NCBI RefSeq assembly: GCF_020740795.1 | Contig: NC_067282.1 | Span: 41,941,290 to 42,005,289 of the forward strand | DNA from: Apus apus | Lineage: Eukaryota > Chordata > Aves > Apodiformes > Apodidae | DNA length: 64,000 bases | Direction: 5' to 3' | Shown here: positions 1 to 13,952 of the stretch, piece by piece | Numbering within the stretch: position 1 is the first letter of the stretch | Layout of the letters: the number at the start of each line of letters is the position of its first letter | The notes under the pieces: model-generated | Seen by the model: only the letters and a program-made list of their open reading frames with translations | Databases searched by the model: none | What the model was told of the DNA's origin: nothing | Made by a program: the position numbers and the translations under genes

Positions 1-2081
1 GCAGCTCTTTATGGGAATGGTCAATGTTGAGAAGATAAATTACAGTTTGCGATGTTATTTAGCTATTTAGTAGTTCCTACATCTTAAGTTCACAGCAAAC
101 TAGATTTTTTTCATTTAAAAATGCCATTGTAATATTACAATTTGAGAGTGGTTAGCAACATTTTAATAGCCAAAGGGATCCACAGAATATGTTTACAGTT
201 TTAAACCTACCCTGATCATGTATAGGTTGTGTGTGTGTGTGTATCCATATTGAGGAGCAGAAGTAAGGAAATAGGTGTATTTATGTATACTTATATTTAT
301 GTACATTCATGCCTGTATCTATCTAAATACATATTAAAAACATACATGCCCAGTATTGATAGAACTTGTGTTACTAAGGATATTAAAACCCTATTTTATT
401 CCATTAGAAACTATGTGCTTGGTTTTAAATACTTCAAGTGGCTTGCTCAGATTTAGTGCCTCTAGTATTTGAAAGTTTCTGATATGAATGTGTCTGAACT
501 GATAAATTTAAGAGAGCCAAGTTACAATGCTGAATCACAAAACAAATCATGACTCTTATTTACACTTCTTGAGGCTTCCCTTCTCTAAGGTAGATTCTTC
601 GTATCTACACTTCATAGCATATGTGCTATTTTGGTCCAAATAAACATCTATATAAATTTATTCCTTTTTTTCCTGGTGGAGACTTTAAAATTCAGTATCT
701 TAAATGATATTATATTTGTATTGCAGCACATTAGGTACTGTTTTTATGATACAAAATGTAGGAAATGGTTGCATCTCTTGGATGTGATGTGAGGGGGTTT
801 TTAGGGGTTCAAAATTTGTTTGGGTAGTGTAAGTGAGACTAAAGACAGGCATTATGCACTGTTGTCTCATCCACAATCCTTTTTGGAACTGATAAAACAG
901 TCTTTGACAGAGCTACGAAGTGATCCAAACCAGCCAAAATGTCAGCTAACAATTAGGTTGTGTTGTTTATCCAGGGTTTCAGTGCTTAACCTGTTCCTGT
1001 CTTAGGAATATAGAAATGGTGCAGGAATATGGGAAAAACGATTTTACATTTAGAAATTGTGAGCAGTTTCTCTTTGAAAAAATCTAGTCTTTTTACACTT
1101 TGGGGTAGAGAACCAAAAATGGGCAGATGGCAAAGTTTCTTCTTACATGGGGAAAGATGTTAGTAGTCCTGTGAGAATCCTCACAATTTAGGCCAATTTC
1201 TAGAATTTTAAAAGATTGCACAAGTAGAGCAGATTTATTTTTGTAACCAATATTTTCAAAACAAGAGAAAGGTGGAGATTAAAATGTGATGAGAACCCCC
1301 ATGACAAGGCCAGCTGAATAAAGTTGGTTTTTAAATTGGATGGTTATTAAGCCTTAGAGGAGAGAACTAATACAGAGCAAACAGAAAACAGAACTAGAAA
1401 GGGACAAGTTTTAGGGAAAACAGACAAAAGAGACTGTACTCACTAATACAAGAGATTATACCCAAACCTGAGAGCAGAACAGTCCCTACTTTTTTCCACC
1501 TTCACTTTTTTAGTTTTATTTCTCTACAAAACCAACCACTGAATTTGCCACAAGAGCTGAATATGTAGCACTAGTCCGTAGGATGATGAAGGCAAGGAAA
1601 GCTGCTCACAGATAATTCTCTGCAATTAAAATGCTTTCTGCACTGTCAGAAAACTGCTGAATTATTCTATTTTTAATTATCTTTTTAAGAACTATATTTC
1701 TGCATGAAGTGTTGGTCAGTTATGGCACACCTAAGATCTCCTGACTAAGTTCTGTTCTTTTCTCAAATGGGAAAGTCAGATGTTGCTGTTTCAAATGAAG
1801 CCTATTTATGGCACAGTTGATGCATGTTTTCATTGTGCTGGATATTTTAAAGCAAATAATTTACTTACTGTATAATCTTAGTTTTATTACCTAGAAATAG
1901 GGAAGTTTTAATACAAATATGTAGTAATAACCACCTCAAATGCATAATCTTTTTTTCATTTTCATTTAAGCGAAGAACTCATTTATCCCTGTGAGCTACA
2001 TAGGAAGGAAAGAGTCTTTAGTGAAGATTGCATGTTTTTCTTCTGACTTTCACTGTCTCACAATCAAACTTTATTTTGCAG
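1..2081 (+). other. PIBF1: PIBF1 last intron (3' part)
   Basis: This AT-rich stretch precedes the terminal PIBF1 exon and ends in an acceptor with a T-rich tract and TTTTGCAG at 2074-2081. I saw no other PIBF1 exon here, in particular nothing resembling the penultimate coding segment. The small open frames at 229-456 and 820-1005 show no recognisable protein and are most likely chance. A short GT-repeat run lies at about 228-241. The stretch is called intron from its position upstream of a convincing last exon. Where the intron starts is outside the window. Confidence 0.75.
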
Positions 2082-2138
2082 ACAAACAAAGAGGCACCTG
2101 AATGGTACAAGAAACTGCAGAAGAAAACATCACCATAG
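2082..2138 (+). CDS. PIBF1: PIBF1 terminal coding exon (C-terminus), partial gene
   Basis: Progesterone immunomodulatory binding factor 1 (CEP90) is a long coiled-coil protein of centriolar satellites needed for ciliogenesis. Only its last 18 codons and the stop lie here. After the acceptor ending at 2081, phase 0 reads TNKEAPEWYKKLQKKTSP and then TAG at 2136-2138. This matches the human C-terminus as I recall it (KKEAPEWSKKQKMKT), with EAPEW identical and the same basic tail. The match settles the frame, because another frame stays open longer but shows no similarity. Synteny agrees: PIBF1 lies immediately upstream of KLF5 on the same strand in human. The exon is too short for ordinary ORF calling. 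The bird protein runs a few residues past the human end. Confidence 0.85.
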   Translation, partial: TNKEAPEWYKKLQKKTSP

Positions 2139-2342
2139 CATTTTTCCAAAACTATTCAAAATAATCCTTGAGGAGCTTTTCTTTGAAGAAAGTTATTGTC
2201 ACCATGAGGATGCCCTTTTTACCATAAAAGCAAACAACAGTTCTGTTTTTAACTGTTCTTTTATACCTGTCAAATGATCTTATGCTTCATAAAATAATTT
2301 TTAGATCTGTCATGTGAATAAAATGTGTGCTAATAATGCATG
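2139..2342 (+). other. PIBF1: PIBF1 3' UTR with poly(A) signal
   Basis: About 200 bases follow the PIBF1 stop codon before a canonical AATAAA at 2317-2322. A GT-rich stretch (ATGTGTGC) comes directly after it, so cleavage is expected near 2335-2345. The exact cleavage site is inferred. The UTR is short and AT-rich. A longer form using a later signal cannot be excluded. Confidence 0.65.
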
Positions 2343-3764
2343 CAATTATTTTACTAACATATATATGACTTTTAAAAGATAAATAAACATTAGCATATTG
2401 TACACATTTATAACCTGGGCAGTTAAAGGGTGTGTTACTCAGATTGTTCAAATGAATGCATGTTTCAGCTTTTTTAGATTGTTTTTCTTGGACCTTGTGT
2501 TTCATGCCACATTTCTTGTAACTATTCTGGTTCATAGCAATTAAAAAATATACATGAGTTAGCATCAGACTATATCCTACTTTCTATTAAGGAAATCTAT
2601 GTCAGGTGGAAAAAAAAATTCTTATCCACCTTGATTTATACAGCTTGTCATTTTATGTCATTTGTTCCACCAAAGAGGCATTAAAAATATTCTAAAAAAG
2701 CAATAAAATACATCTTAATTATCACCACTAATAGTTAATGGGCTAGATACACTTGCTTTAGTCTAGTTACACCAGTGTAATAACAGAAATATAACCATGA
2801 TGTGTAAGTACTGTAGCATGTAATGGTGAAAGGGATAACTTGCCATATTTAATTGTATGAAAATAAGCCCCATCTTCCAAGAACTCAGTCTATTTATTAT
2901 TCCACTCCACCATCTATTTAGACTGTAGAAAAGGTCCCTAATATTTGAAAGCACTTTTGACTGCTTATGGTACGTTTCTATATACAACGTAAATCTAGAT
3001 GTTACTGTTTAAGTGACTGTACACTGAAAATATTGCTCAGATTTCATTAAGAGGAAGCTTTTTTTTTTTTTTTTACCTCCTTTCTCCTCAACAATATCTC
3101 TTCCAACTGATTCATTGTTCCTACCCTGGTAATTATTTACTATATAAAACTGAGCTATATCAAGCTTATGATTCATATATACACTTTTCTTCATTTTCCA
3201 AACAGCAGTTTGAAGCATATCAATACTTATTTCCTCCAGGTAAGCTTCAGTTTCTTATGTTTTTAACTTAATTTTAAGAGAGTGAGGTAAAAAAACTAAC
3301 AATTGCACATCGCAGGATTAAAATCATCATCCTGTAAGTGAGAAGACCAAGTGTGTAGACAGAGGTAATATCTTTTACTAGACTAACTGGTTTTCTCTGG
3401 GGAAAAAATACACAAACCTTTGGGCTCACAAACCTATCTGTACAGACATTCCTAAATAAACTTTGGTTTCCTGAAGTCTAGGGTTTTATCTAGCTTGGAT
3501 TTTTATGTGAATAAAATCATGAATATGTCTTTCATGTGAAACTGCTCCCCATATGCAGGTACTAATTTTGTAGTTCGTATTAGATATTTTATATGATTCA
3601 CAGTCCCTAGTTTAACTTCCCAGACATCCTGTTTGTGTGTTTATCACCCAATATTTAATAAATTATATTATCTAGGACTGAGCTATTTTAGGAAAGATTT
3701 TAGTTGGATTCTTAAGTTTCACAATTGGTTCTCCTATAGTATCCTTAAAGACAAATTGGTGAGA
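2343..3764. other. Intergenic, no gene seen
   Basis: AT-rich sequence between the PIBF1 end and an old CR1 element. A poly(T) run of about 15 lies at 3060-3074. The small frames on the minus strand (2287-2565, 2763-2987, 3009-3218) have no recognisable domain and biased composition. Nothing else was identified. Confidence 0.5.
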
Positions 3765-4712
3765 TACGGGCTGTAAAGTGGGTGGAAAATTGGCTGACAC
3801 ACCAAGGTCACGGAAATGTGATCATTAATGCAAAGTCCAACTGGCAGATAGTAGCTTCCCTCAGCAAATTCATAGGCAGTACCAGATTTGGGGCAAGTAT
3901 TTTATACACTGCAGGGCAGAGTCTTGAAAGGACCTCAACAGGCTCAAAATTGGGTCAACAAGAACATGAATTTCCACAACTGCCATTCCACATCTAGGAT
4001 GGAATAACCCGCAATGCCAGTACTGGCTGGAAGGCAGCTTGGCAGAAATAGGCCTGAAGTTCCTAGTGGACACGAAATTGAACATGAGTCAGCAATGTGC
4101 CAGCCAGCCCCATCCTGGGTGGTATTAACAACATGATAGCCAGCAGATGGTGGGAAGTGAACCTTCCCTTCTGTTTGGCACATGGGAGACCACACCTGGA
4201 TTGTTTTATCCAATTTCAGGCTTGTTCAATATAGACATTGACATACTGAAGTGCATCAAGCAGAGATTCACCAAGAAGATCCAGGGCAGAGGCACCTGAT
4301 GTAGAAGGGGAAGCTGAAATAACAGGACTTGTTCAGCCTTAAGGATACAGGGCTTAGGGGGGAACTTACTGCAGTCTCCAACTACCTAGTGGGATGACAG
4401 AGAAAGACCACAGAGCCAAACCCCTCTCAGAGGTGCACAGTGATAGAGTGAGAGGCATTGGACACAAGCTGGAGCACTAGAAAACTTGGCTATTACGAAA
4501 ACTGCTTTTACTGGAAAACTGTTTTTACTGTGAGAGTGGTCAAATACTGCAATAGGTTGCCTAGAGATGTGGTGAAATCTTCATCCTTGGAGATACTCAG
4601 AACTCAACTGGACAAAATCCTGAACAATCTGGTACAACTGGACCTGACTTCAAGACAGACTAGATGACTGATTTTCAGAATTCCTTTCCAACCTAAATTA
4701 CTCTGTAGTGAT
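3765..4712 (+). mobile_element. Old, degraded CR1 LINE fragment (sense)
   Basis: Segments match the end of CR1 ORF2 and the CR1 3' UTR in order. A divergent block near 3780-4200 corresponds to the reverse-transcriptase C-terminal part. A middle block has 'gaagctg..ggacttgttcagcct' features near 4310-4345. The 3' part at 4540-4710 reads like 'aggttgcctagagatgtggtgaa' followed by 'tccttggagatactcagaact' and 'cctttccaacctaaattactctg'. Many substitutions, indels and stops remove any coding capacity. It is the most diverged CR1 copy in the window, so probably the oldest. The 5' boundary is approximate. Confidence 0.7.
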
Positions 4713-7700
4713 ATTTCTAAATATAATAAGATAGTGACATTAATTTCCCTCTTACCATCAAAAAGAACACAAAGTGTTTAATTCTTCTATCAAAATAGAA
4801 TACACAAGAACATTTTGATGCCTTCAGAATGAATTGTGCATTGTAGATTTCTGTGTTCTCTAGGCAGCCTGATCTTCTAGGAAGGCTGAGGGAAAACCAG
4901 GCTGATCTGTGGTGAAATTTTATTGACATTTAAACAGTTCTTCAGATGACAAAATTACATATTCTGGCAAAGTTGGATTTTTTATTTTTTATTTTTTTAG
5001 AAAATTGCTAACAAGTCCATCTTTAAATTTGCAAAAATAAAATAATTTGTTAGCATATACTGGTAACATGTAATACTGTTCGTAAATTCTTCTAGTCCTT
5101 GTAGTCTCTGTGTAAATCTCCTTAATATGTTATTTCTTTATCCAGTTGAAGACTTTGTATTTTTCCTGTGTCTCCTCACTAGACTCCAAGGCTATAATTA
5201 ATTATCTAGGAGGAGACCTTCTAAGCTTTTCATGTGAAAGCTAAAATGTCACTTAAATATAACTATTTAAATGTGAAATGCCCTACAGCAAAAATGAATG
5301 AACATTTTTGCTCTTTGAGTAATGAAAAGGTTCAGTTGCATTACCTGTACAGCATTTTTACTGATGTTATTTCCCACAAACATAGCTGTCAAACGAATTA
5401 TTCCAAAATTCTTCTTAGTGAAATGGTCTTTGCAGTTTCCCATTGTTGTAGGCCTTGTGTCAATGATGTGTGAGTCAAAAATAATGAAGTAAAGAGAAAT
5501 TTCTAAGAGTAGTCATGCATGTAAGCAACTTGTGACTGAGGTGCCCAACCCACACAATCATCCTCAGTTCCTCTTTCTCAAACCAAAAGGAGCAAAGAGA
5601 GAAAAACCTCTATCCACTATTACATTTCTGAGTAGATTAATTTGGTTTTACTAAACTCACAAGTTTTGTAAGTATATGGACTGAACAGGTGAGAAGGAAG
5701 GACAGTTGCTTTAGGACAGGTGAGGTGTTTGGGGTTTTTTTAACAGTATAATTGCTTTCTCACCTTTTTGTCCCTTGCTAGAAGCAAAGATGCTCTGAAG
5801 CATCAAGGAATTCTCTTATTTGCAGAAAAAAACCGAAAACATGAAATTGTTTTTTTTTAATAAGAACATAAACTTTTAAGGCTTGTTGCTGGATCCTGTG
5901 GTTGTAGTTTCTAAATATTTTCTGTTCAAAGAAGCAATGTCACTGGGCTTTGTAGTGTTCAAGTCTTGCTGTACAAAACAGTAATGAAACCTCGTAAAAG
6001 AGGAACAACTGTAAATTCAAATATTAGTGTCTGAATATTTGTCAGTATCACTGCAATACGATTTGCTACCTCTAGCTGTTACTTTCCCTTTCAGTTATCC
6101 TTTTGTATGATATCTAGTTCCAGCAAAAAGAGCACTAACTCTGCTAAACCTCTGACACCTGCAAGATGATAAGGGAGAACTCTTTTGCTCCTGGTGTGCA
6201 TTCATCAGTTTCCATGTCTTTGGAAGACTTTCTAGCATGGCTTTCTAGAAAAAAAATTACTTCTTTTTATGCTATGATGTACCCACCTCAATCTATTATC
6301 AGTCTGTTGCACGTTTATAGGAAAACAGGTTTATGCTCAACAGTTTGAGTCTGTAGCAGCCTGTCATCTTTCAGGGTTGCTGTCATTAGGGAGGGCTACT
6401 GAGGAAAGAATTTATCTCCCTATTAACATTACATTTAATAGAACACATGCCAGACTTTCTAGTGAGTCAACGAAATTATCCCTGGTATTTTCTTATACCA
6501 AAGAATATCAAGAATCTGTATTCGTTCTCGACCTTTGAAAATGGAACAAGTATCTCTGGAAGATCAAGTTTTGCTTAGTGTCTTTGGGCGGTGTTATCCC
6601 CTTCTTAAATTCCTGGGATTGATATGGAAGTCTTGACCTTTAAAGCACATACTTCCGTAGTTTAATTAAGGCAGTTACACTTTGGGTATTTTGGACTGAA
6701 GCTGGGCAGCAATGAGCAGCAGTACGAGGTGCTAACTCTTGGGGGACAGCTTTGCTAGTGGAAATGGGCAGCAGTTGGGAATTCTGGAGGAGTGAGTGGC
6801 AGGTACAGCAGAAGTTTTTAGCAGCAGGAGAAGGAGGTACAGCTCCACAGATGTTAGACCCTCCACAGCTCTAAGCCCTCTGCTGACAGCACAAGAAACA
6901 CCAGCTTTGTTCCACCAAGTTCATTTTGCAGAGTTCCCTAGGTTTGTTTCTTTACTGATAAGTTTTCTGTCACAATAAAAAGATGTATTTTTCTTTTTTT
7001 TGAGAGAGACTCCTTTTTTTCAGGGCATTGGAATGGCTCAAAAAATGGTGAATTTTAATCAGCTTACCCTTTAAAGGATGAAGGGGACAAAAAAACCCAG
7101 AAAATTTCATCCCATGAAAGCAGGAAATGGCAGAAGTATTAAATGCAGAAACTTAGGATTAATCATGGAAATAGCTTTTACTCAGAAACTTACATGTTTT
7201 CATAGACTGTGTGCCCTTTTTGAAGATAATACATAAATAACCACTGTAAAAGAGAATGCTGCTTTGATTGAAGCAATAGAATCAACTTTGTTTGACCATG
7301 AATAATTGAAGTCTTTGTGTTAATGCTTCTTTTAAGGAGTAGTGGATCAGTAAATGTAACTTAATTGCAGGAAAAGTCTTATGGATGGAATTTGTGACTG
7401 TATTTCAATGAAAGTCTTTTCATTTTTCCTTCTGTTAAATAGAAGAAGGATTACTTAGATTATTCAGTGTTGCAGCTGAAATTGTTAGCAATTCCCAGTG
7501 CTCCTTTTTATTGTGATTTTAGAGATGCATAGTGGAGCATGCAAGACTTTCTCTTTTGCTTTTTTATTTGCTTCTTTAGAAGAATTTGTTTCTTTGTGCA
7601 TTATTATAAAGTAGAGTTGGCAATGTAGTTCTTGACTTTTGCAAGGAAGTTGTCATCTAGAATTTATATGTGGATTTTAAACAGGACTGTTACCTAAGTG

Positions 7701-10700
7701 CAGCGGCCCTTTCTAAAAAGAAAAAAGGAGTTGGAAGTATTCCTACTGAATTCTCCCTGAGACCTTGAGAGAGGATCGTTTCTTTGCCCAAACTTTCTTG
7801 AGCTCCCCTTCACTGCTGTAGTGCCACACATACAGGAGAATTGTCACTCTACATTTCACAGGCCTATGGTTTCCAAGCACACATCTCCCAGTGCCAGTGG
7901 AGCCACGTAAACAGATTCACAACTTGTCATCCAGAGCTACATGTAAAATGTTCACACAAAAATTAGTATCACTTGTTTCTTCTGTGATACTGTGGGAAGT
8001 GTAAGCAAGGAAAAAAATACAATATTTTGGTGAAGTCTAGTCACTTGCCACCTTTTCCTACTCTGGGGTTAAAATATTTTAGCATATGAATAAAATTCTA
8101 GTGAATCTTCATTCTTGGATGTTCAAAAAGGAAACATGCTGTAAATCCTGCAATGACAGTTAAGTCCCTTTTTTTAGATACTTCATGAGAGATCTTCCGT
8201 GTTCAGGTCTGACCAGACAACTCCTAAGAGATCATTAGGCATCACTTCTTACACACTAATCTTTATTTATTAACTTATTATTTAAGTACTAAGTCCCCAA
8301 AATCCACTCAGTATTTATGAGTAAGGGAGTACGTGCCTGAAAGTAACAACGAGCAGTAAAGGGACTACTTTGTCAATGACTTGAGTCTCACTGAATTAGC
8401 ACATTCCTTGTCATTTTGTGTCATTTCTTTCATTATTGCAGTAATTACCTTTGCAGAATTGCATTTGTTCCATTCAGCAGGGAATGGAGAACAATAACAG
8501 TGTTTACCAACAGCAGGAGGGAGCTTACCTTTCTTTCTCAACCCTGTAAAATCTCTGCAGGCTAATCTCGATGCACAGCTAAGGTGCCCTCCTACACAAT
8601 GGAGACTGTCTGAAACTTCCCTCAGGGAAACCTAAGTGAGCTGCTGAGAGCTCCTGTCAATGAAAAACAAATGCCTGATCCCATGAAGTAGTGCCCAATC
8701 CCATGAAATATAGTGGCTTTTCATTCTGATGTGCCATTTCAAATCAGTACAGGCTGAAGCCTTTGTCAAGTATTCATACACCATGATAGTCATTCTGAGA
8801 TGGCTGAATTAATTTTAGTGAGTACAGAGTATTTTCAATCCATTTAACTCTGTGAAACTACAAAGAAACAAACTATGTAAAGTTCTTTTATCTCTAGCTA
8901 CAGTAACATCAAGACTCTTGGATAATTCACTATTATTCTATTGTAGTTGTAAATGGAAATATTTTTTACATATGTAAAATATGATATATATAAAAACATA
9001 CATTTCTAACAAAAGTGTGAGTTAAATTATTTGGGTTTCATTCTATTTATTTTTAATACAAACCAAAATATTTTTCTGTGACATCCATGTTTAAGGTGCT
9101 TTTGGTTATGAATGAGCAAAGCATCTTGAAATTAATTTTATTTAAAAATATAAGGCTTACTGTACTGCCTCATCTTCATGGGCTTCTCTGATCTACTGTC
9201 CTGTCTCCAAGAATTGTCAGGTTCATGACAGGTGCAAACTCCCTATGGGCCCACGACAGCAACACATGTACTGATTTGAATGACAGCCCTAGTTTTCCTA
9301 AAAGTATATGGTATCTTTAATATGCAAGCTTTCAGATTCACTGGATGTTTCTGGAAACAGATATATCCGATTTACCTTCTCAGCTATGTTTTTTTCTTTT
9401 ATGTAGGAGATCTGTGTTCTTTATTCCTATCACATCTAATTTCTGAAATCAAAAACAAGTAACCATAACATTCTTAAAATTCTGTTTTGATGCCACTCAG
9501 CCATGGAGATACCAAAAGTAGAGATACGTGTTCTCAGTGACCACCTAGACTTGTCCTAGTTGTGACAATGCCAAGTCCTACTGCTACACAGAGAAATGAC
9601 AGTACTAACAGTGCTTCACTCTGTATGAAATACCAATTGTTGGGTTTGGTAGTAAGAACAAGTGTGACCCTGAACATGTATTTATTGGACCAGAAACTGG
9701 AACCCAGTCTGAAGAGAACTGGCCAGGCTCTGAGCTTCACAGTACTCCATAGTCATTCTACTGCTTCCATAGGCAACTGAGTATGTTAACATTTTCCTCA
9801 GGTGGTGGATAGCATTGAATCTTACCATCCCCATTGAGTGTTTGCAGAAGTTAATGTTGGGCAAGATAATGATGGGAGCGTTTCTGAAGAAAGAAGTGAC
9901 CTTCAACTTTGGAAAGAAATGACCAAGACAAAATCCAGTGCTCGAAGCACCTCATACAGACTATATAAAGCTCTTATTGACAGGGTACTGAATTTAATAT
10001 ATGAGTCTTCCTTCTTCATTTTCTGATCACTTTTCTAGGTTTTATTTTCCCATTTTTATGCACCTAACTTCATGAAATAATAAGGAACCTTGGGCAAATA
10101 CTCAACACAATGGATACCATGACTACTTCAACACTCAGCTTTGGAATGGTTAGTAGCACTTCCTTTTCAAGTATTTTTTTTAGGAAACACTGACATGACA
10201 CTAGTTTAATAGTACCACAGTGTGTTTGTAATAAGAACATAGAGCTTTTTTTGTCCTTCTTAAATTAGATACCAGGAAAGCTTATTGCCACTGCTTCATA
10301 CTATAAATAACGTCACCTGGATTGGAAGTGCTGCAATAGATCATTGCAAAATGCTTCTGCTGTTAGAACACAGTTCACCAAGCTGGTCTAACCTACTGTG
10401 CTTAGTAATTACCTCAGAGGTGAATTTCACTATGTTCAAATAATTGTTTTAATGTAAGATTTAAAGCAACAGGGATGGATGCAGATGTGGTATTGATGAA
10501 AAACCGTTTGTGCAATTGCAGTCTTCTCTATTCACATGATCTGGCAATGCTAACATGAAGTGAAAGGAAAAGAGTTCACATCCTCTTTATCCCTTCCACT
10601 TTTACTTCTTTCCCTGTTCACTGAAATAATATCTGAATACAAAATGTAAAATTTGAAAAACTGTATTGCTGTATGGTAAAATACTTTAAGACAAGTAGAA

Positions 10701-13700
10701 CAGGATGTGATTTTTTTATTCTCTTCCTGCCAAAGCATATCTTTTAATATTAGTTTGTTTCTCTGGTTCAATGAAATACAGATTTATTTATTTGTCCCAC
10801 AGCTTACATGCAGTTATGTAGTATCTTATGGCAATTTGTACCTGGTACTGTGGGCCAGATTTATGAATCGTTAGGCCTTCCTCTTGAATTGCACAGAAGC
10901 AAGACTTTCTAATCACTAAAAAAAGCTTTGTCTTTTGTTGCTCTACGAAGTTATCCATATGCAATCTAGAGAGACAGAAGCCTTCTTTTGTTAAAAGATT
11001 GAATCAACTTTTCCTCTCCTTTATCTTACTTCTATCTATCAAGCAGCACAGGGATTAAGACGTGTTGGTAAAGTCTTGCCTCATCCAACTTGCCACATGA
11101 GTTACGAGCTCACACGTAAGCAGGCTCCATAGCTTAACTAAGCATGGTATGAACCGGTCAGGTAAATGCATTTGAAATGAGCTACACATCCATGAACTGC
11201 AGTTTTCCATACCATAACACAATAGACATAGGCCAAGCTCTCATTAAGTCACCCAGCAACCAGGATATTTATGGCTCATATGCCAACATTCCAATACTTA
11301 AATACTTTTATCTAGAGCTGCTATAGGGGATTAAAAAAACAAACAGAAAAAATCATTAAAGTGGAAAATGGCTGTTTATCCAGACTCTTGTTCTGAAGGT
11401 AAATACTTCTTTTTACTTACTTATTTTCCTTTTTGAATATTTCAAAAAGAAATAATGAAAAAATGAACTTTTGAAAAATTATTAATATATTAAAAGTGGA
11501 AACTAGCTAAACTGGTTTTAACAGATGATTGTAATTTAAACCTCTCTTCAGAAAATAATATCCTTAATCCCCTGGAAAAATTAATATCCTCAGAATAAGT
11601 GTAGAAAAAGCTGGATTTAATATTTCGGTGAATATTGGTTGCTTTTTTTCCCCGGCATGATTTGTAGAAAATAAATAATAATGTAACACTTGAAACTGCA
11701 AGTGCCAAAATGTTACCAATGTATTCCATGTTTTTCTCTCTTAAAAACTGTTTGCTTCTGTTGATTGGGCTCTAAATATTTGAGAAAGGTGGAAAATACT
11801 GAGGAAAAAAAAGTAACATGGTGTTAATAACCTGTTTATATTGCATATTGATTAACATATATGTCTGCGAACCGAAATTTAAAAGATTCTAGAAGACTTT
11901 GACATTGAATGCATCTTTGGCTCATGGGAATAATAGCATTAGCTAAACAGAGGTGGGATCTGTAATACTGCCCTATGTCATTAGGCACTTCACTTTCTGT
12001 AACATCTGATTTGACAGTTTGTTTTTCTTAATGGACGTCTTCCTTATGTTACTTACTTGAGAAGAGAGACGTTTCTATACGCATGCATTTGGATAGCTGT
12101 GTGCCAGCTCTACAGCCCTAATGTGAACAGACATTTGAGTCATCACCAATAACCACTGTCATTTTTCCCCTGTCATCTTCTTTGCAGATTGTTCCTGTGC
12201 TGGCAAATTGGTCATTTTCTTACCTAAGTAAATGAAACTAGACCAACTGTGTGGAGGCAGTTGCTTCCTTGATGAGAGGAGTTCACCGTGAGGCAAATAA
12301 AAACCATGAAGGGGGATGTAGCTGTGCCTTTTCATTACAGCATGAGATTAGAAATACAGAAATTTCCCCATCCAATAATTGTCACCAACTCTGTAAGCCC
12401 CCAAGTGAACAGGAGATAGGACTCATGTGCAACCACATTTTATCAAGGCTGATAGGTTTCTTGTAGAGGAGGTCTGGAGTCTCTGTGATTTGTAGTGTCT
12501 GGCTCATTCATCTTTCTTATTGGCCAAAAAAGACCTTGTGATAGCCACTAAGTGCAGCAGATGTTCTGGTAAGATTTTAGCTTCACTGGTGAGTCCAATA
12601 CATTCTCTGACTTTCAGAGGTTTGACTAAGGTCAGGATCTAAAATATTCTCGTAACAAAATTACATTCCTCTTCTATGGCGTGATTGGGATGAAAAATCA
12701 AGTACACCTTCAGAAGCTTTCATGGGAAGCACTTTTCAAACTCCTGACTCACCCTTCTATTGCAGCCTGACACAGGTTTTTGTAGTCTCTACTTTGCTGT
12801 TATCCTCCCTGACAAGTGACATCCAGTCACTATTGGAAAATGTTTAATGTGTCTTCATTGGAGGTCAAACCTTGCTTAGTCTTGAGGCAGATGCATGGAA
12901 AATCAGTACTAATTATTAACATATTTTGAAACTACTTGCTCATGCCTAAACTTCCTCTTTTTTTCAAAAAACATCAATCTAGATACCAGGATATGTTGAA
13001 AAATGTAATGGTCATCTGAGTTATTACTCTTTATCATTAAGCAAGAAAGAACCCTGTTGTAATTTTAATATCTTCTGACTAAAAATCCTCCTTTCATTGC
13101 TGCTGCAGCTGTTTCTGATAAAAGGGCTTGTTCCTTCCTACTGGTTTTCTTTCTCCCCAGGAGCATACTGTTTAGATAGACAGGAGATACTACCTAATTC
13201 TTTGTGCTCCTTTGAGTTGGGGTGGCTCCTCTGAACAGATCATAGAATTGGGGTGTGCAACAGCAAGAATGAAGCAACAAAAACACATTACCAGTTTCCT
13301 TAAATCAGGACCATTAGTGCTCTGTAAGCTCCTTCAGAGTGATTCTCAAATACTAACCAAAAATATCCATCAGAACATAAACAATGCTACTCAAGCAACC
13401 TCACTTTGGGAGACTGATCAAGATTGGAAATTGTCTAGGTTTAACCCCAGCCATCCAACCAACCTAAGCAGACCTTTATCTGATAGCTCAAAGGATCCAT
13501 TCTCATGGTTTTTCCTCTGTTTAGGAATCCATATTGCACATAAGTTTTAAGTGTGTACAGAAAAGGTCCTTCTAAACAGCTATCAGTCTGTGAGCTTGTG
13601 CTCTTGAACTACTAGGACTCCTCAGAGGTAAAACAAGCCTACTGGCCATAAGTTTAAATTCCTTATACAAGCTTTTTTTTATTTTTAATGAAATAAAATT

Positions 13701-13952
13701 TTAAAAAGGGGGGCGGAGGGGACATAAGTAGGAAAGATTGAAAACTACTAAAATTACTGCCTCAGTCTACTGCATGGTCAATACAGAATTCAGGCCATTA
13801 GAGGGAAGTAGCATCTACCTCCATGTGGAGGCCCAACCCTCTCCATCTGCTGTGCAGGGACTATTTCAGTAGACACTACATATGGTTGCAGGCTCAACAG
13901 CTAAGTGTGAGCAGGTGGATTTCCCCCCCTTTTGAACTGTGGATGCTCGAAG
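4713..13952. other. Intergenic PIBF1-KLF5 spacer, left part
   Basis: About 9 kb of AT-rich DNA with no recognisable gene, RNA or transposon. A 20-base near-perfect tandem duplication sits at 8671-8710 (shared core ATCCCATGAA). The overlapping open frames on both strands at 9534-9906 and the frames at 10550-10771, 11490-11729, 12251-12466 and 13212-13550 show no family resemblance. Several lack an ATG start. Confidence 0.5.
8671..8710. repeat. 20-bp tandem duplication
   Basis: Two adjacent 20-base units, 8671-8690 and 8691-8710, share TGCC..ATCCCATGAA and differ at only a few positions. This looks like a small local duplication by replication slippage. No function is suggested. Confidence 0.6.

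Noticed and set aside
2082..2277. Longer alternative frame through the PIBF1 last exon
   Set aside because: It has no similarity to PIBF1, whereas the shorter frame matches the known EAPEW C-terminus.
13212..13550. 112-codon plus-strand frame
   Set aside because: It starts with TTG rather than ATG and has no recognisable domain or splice context.
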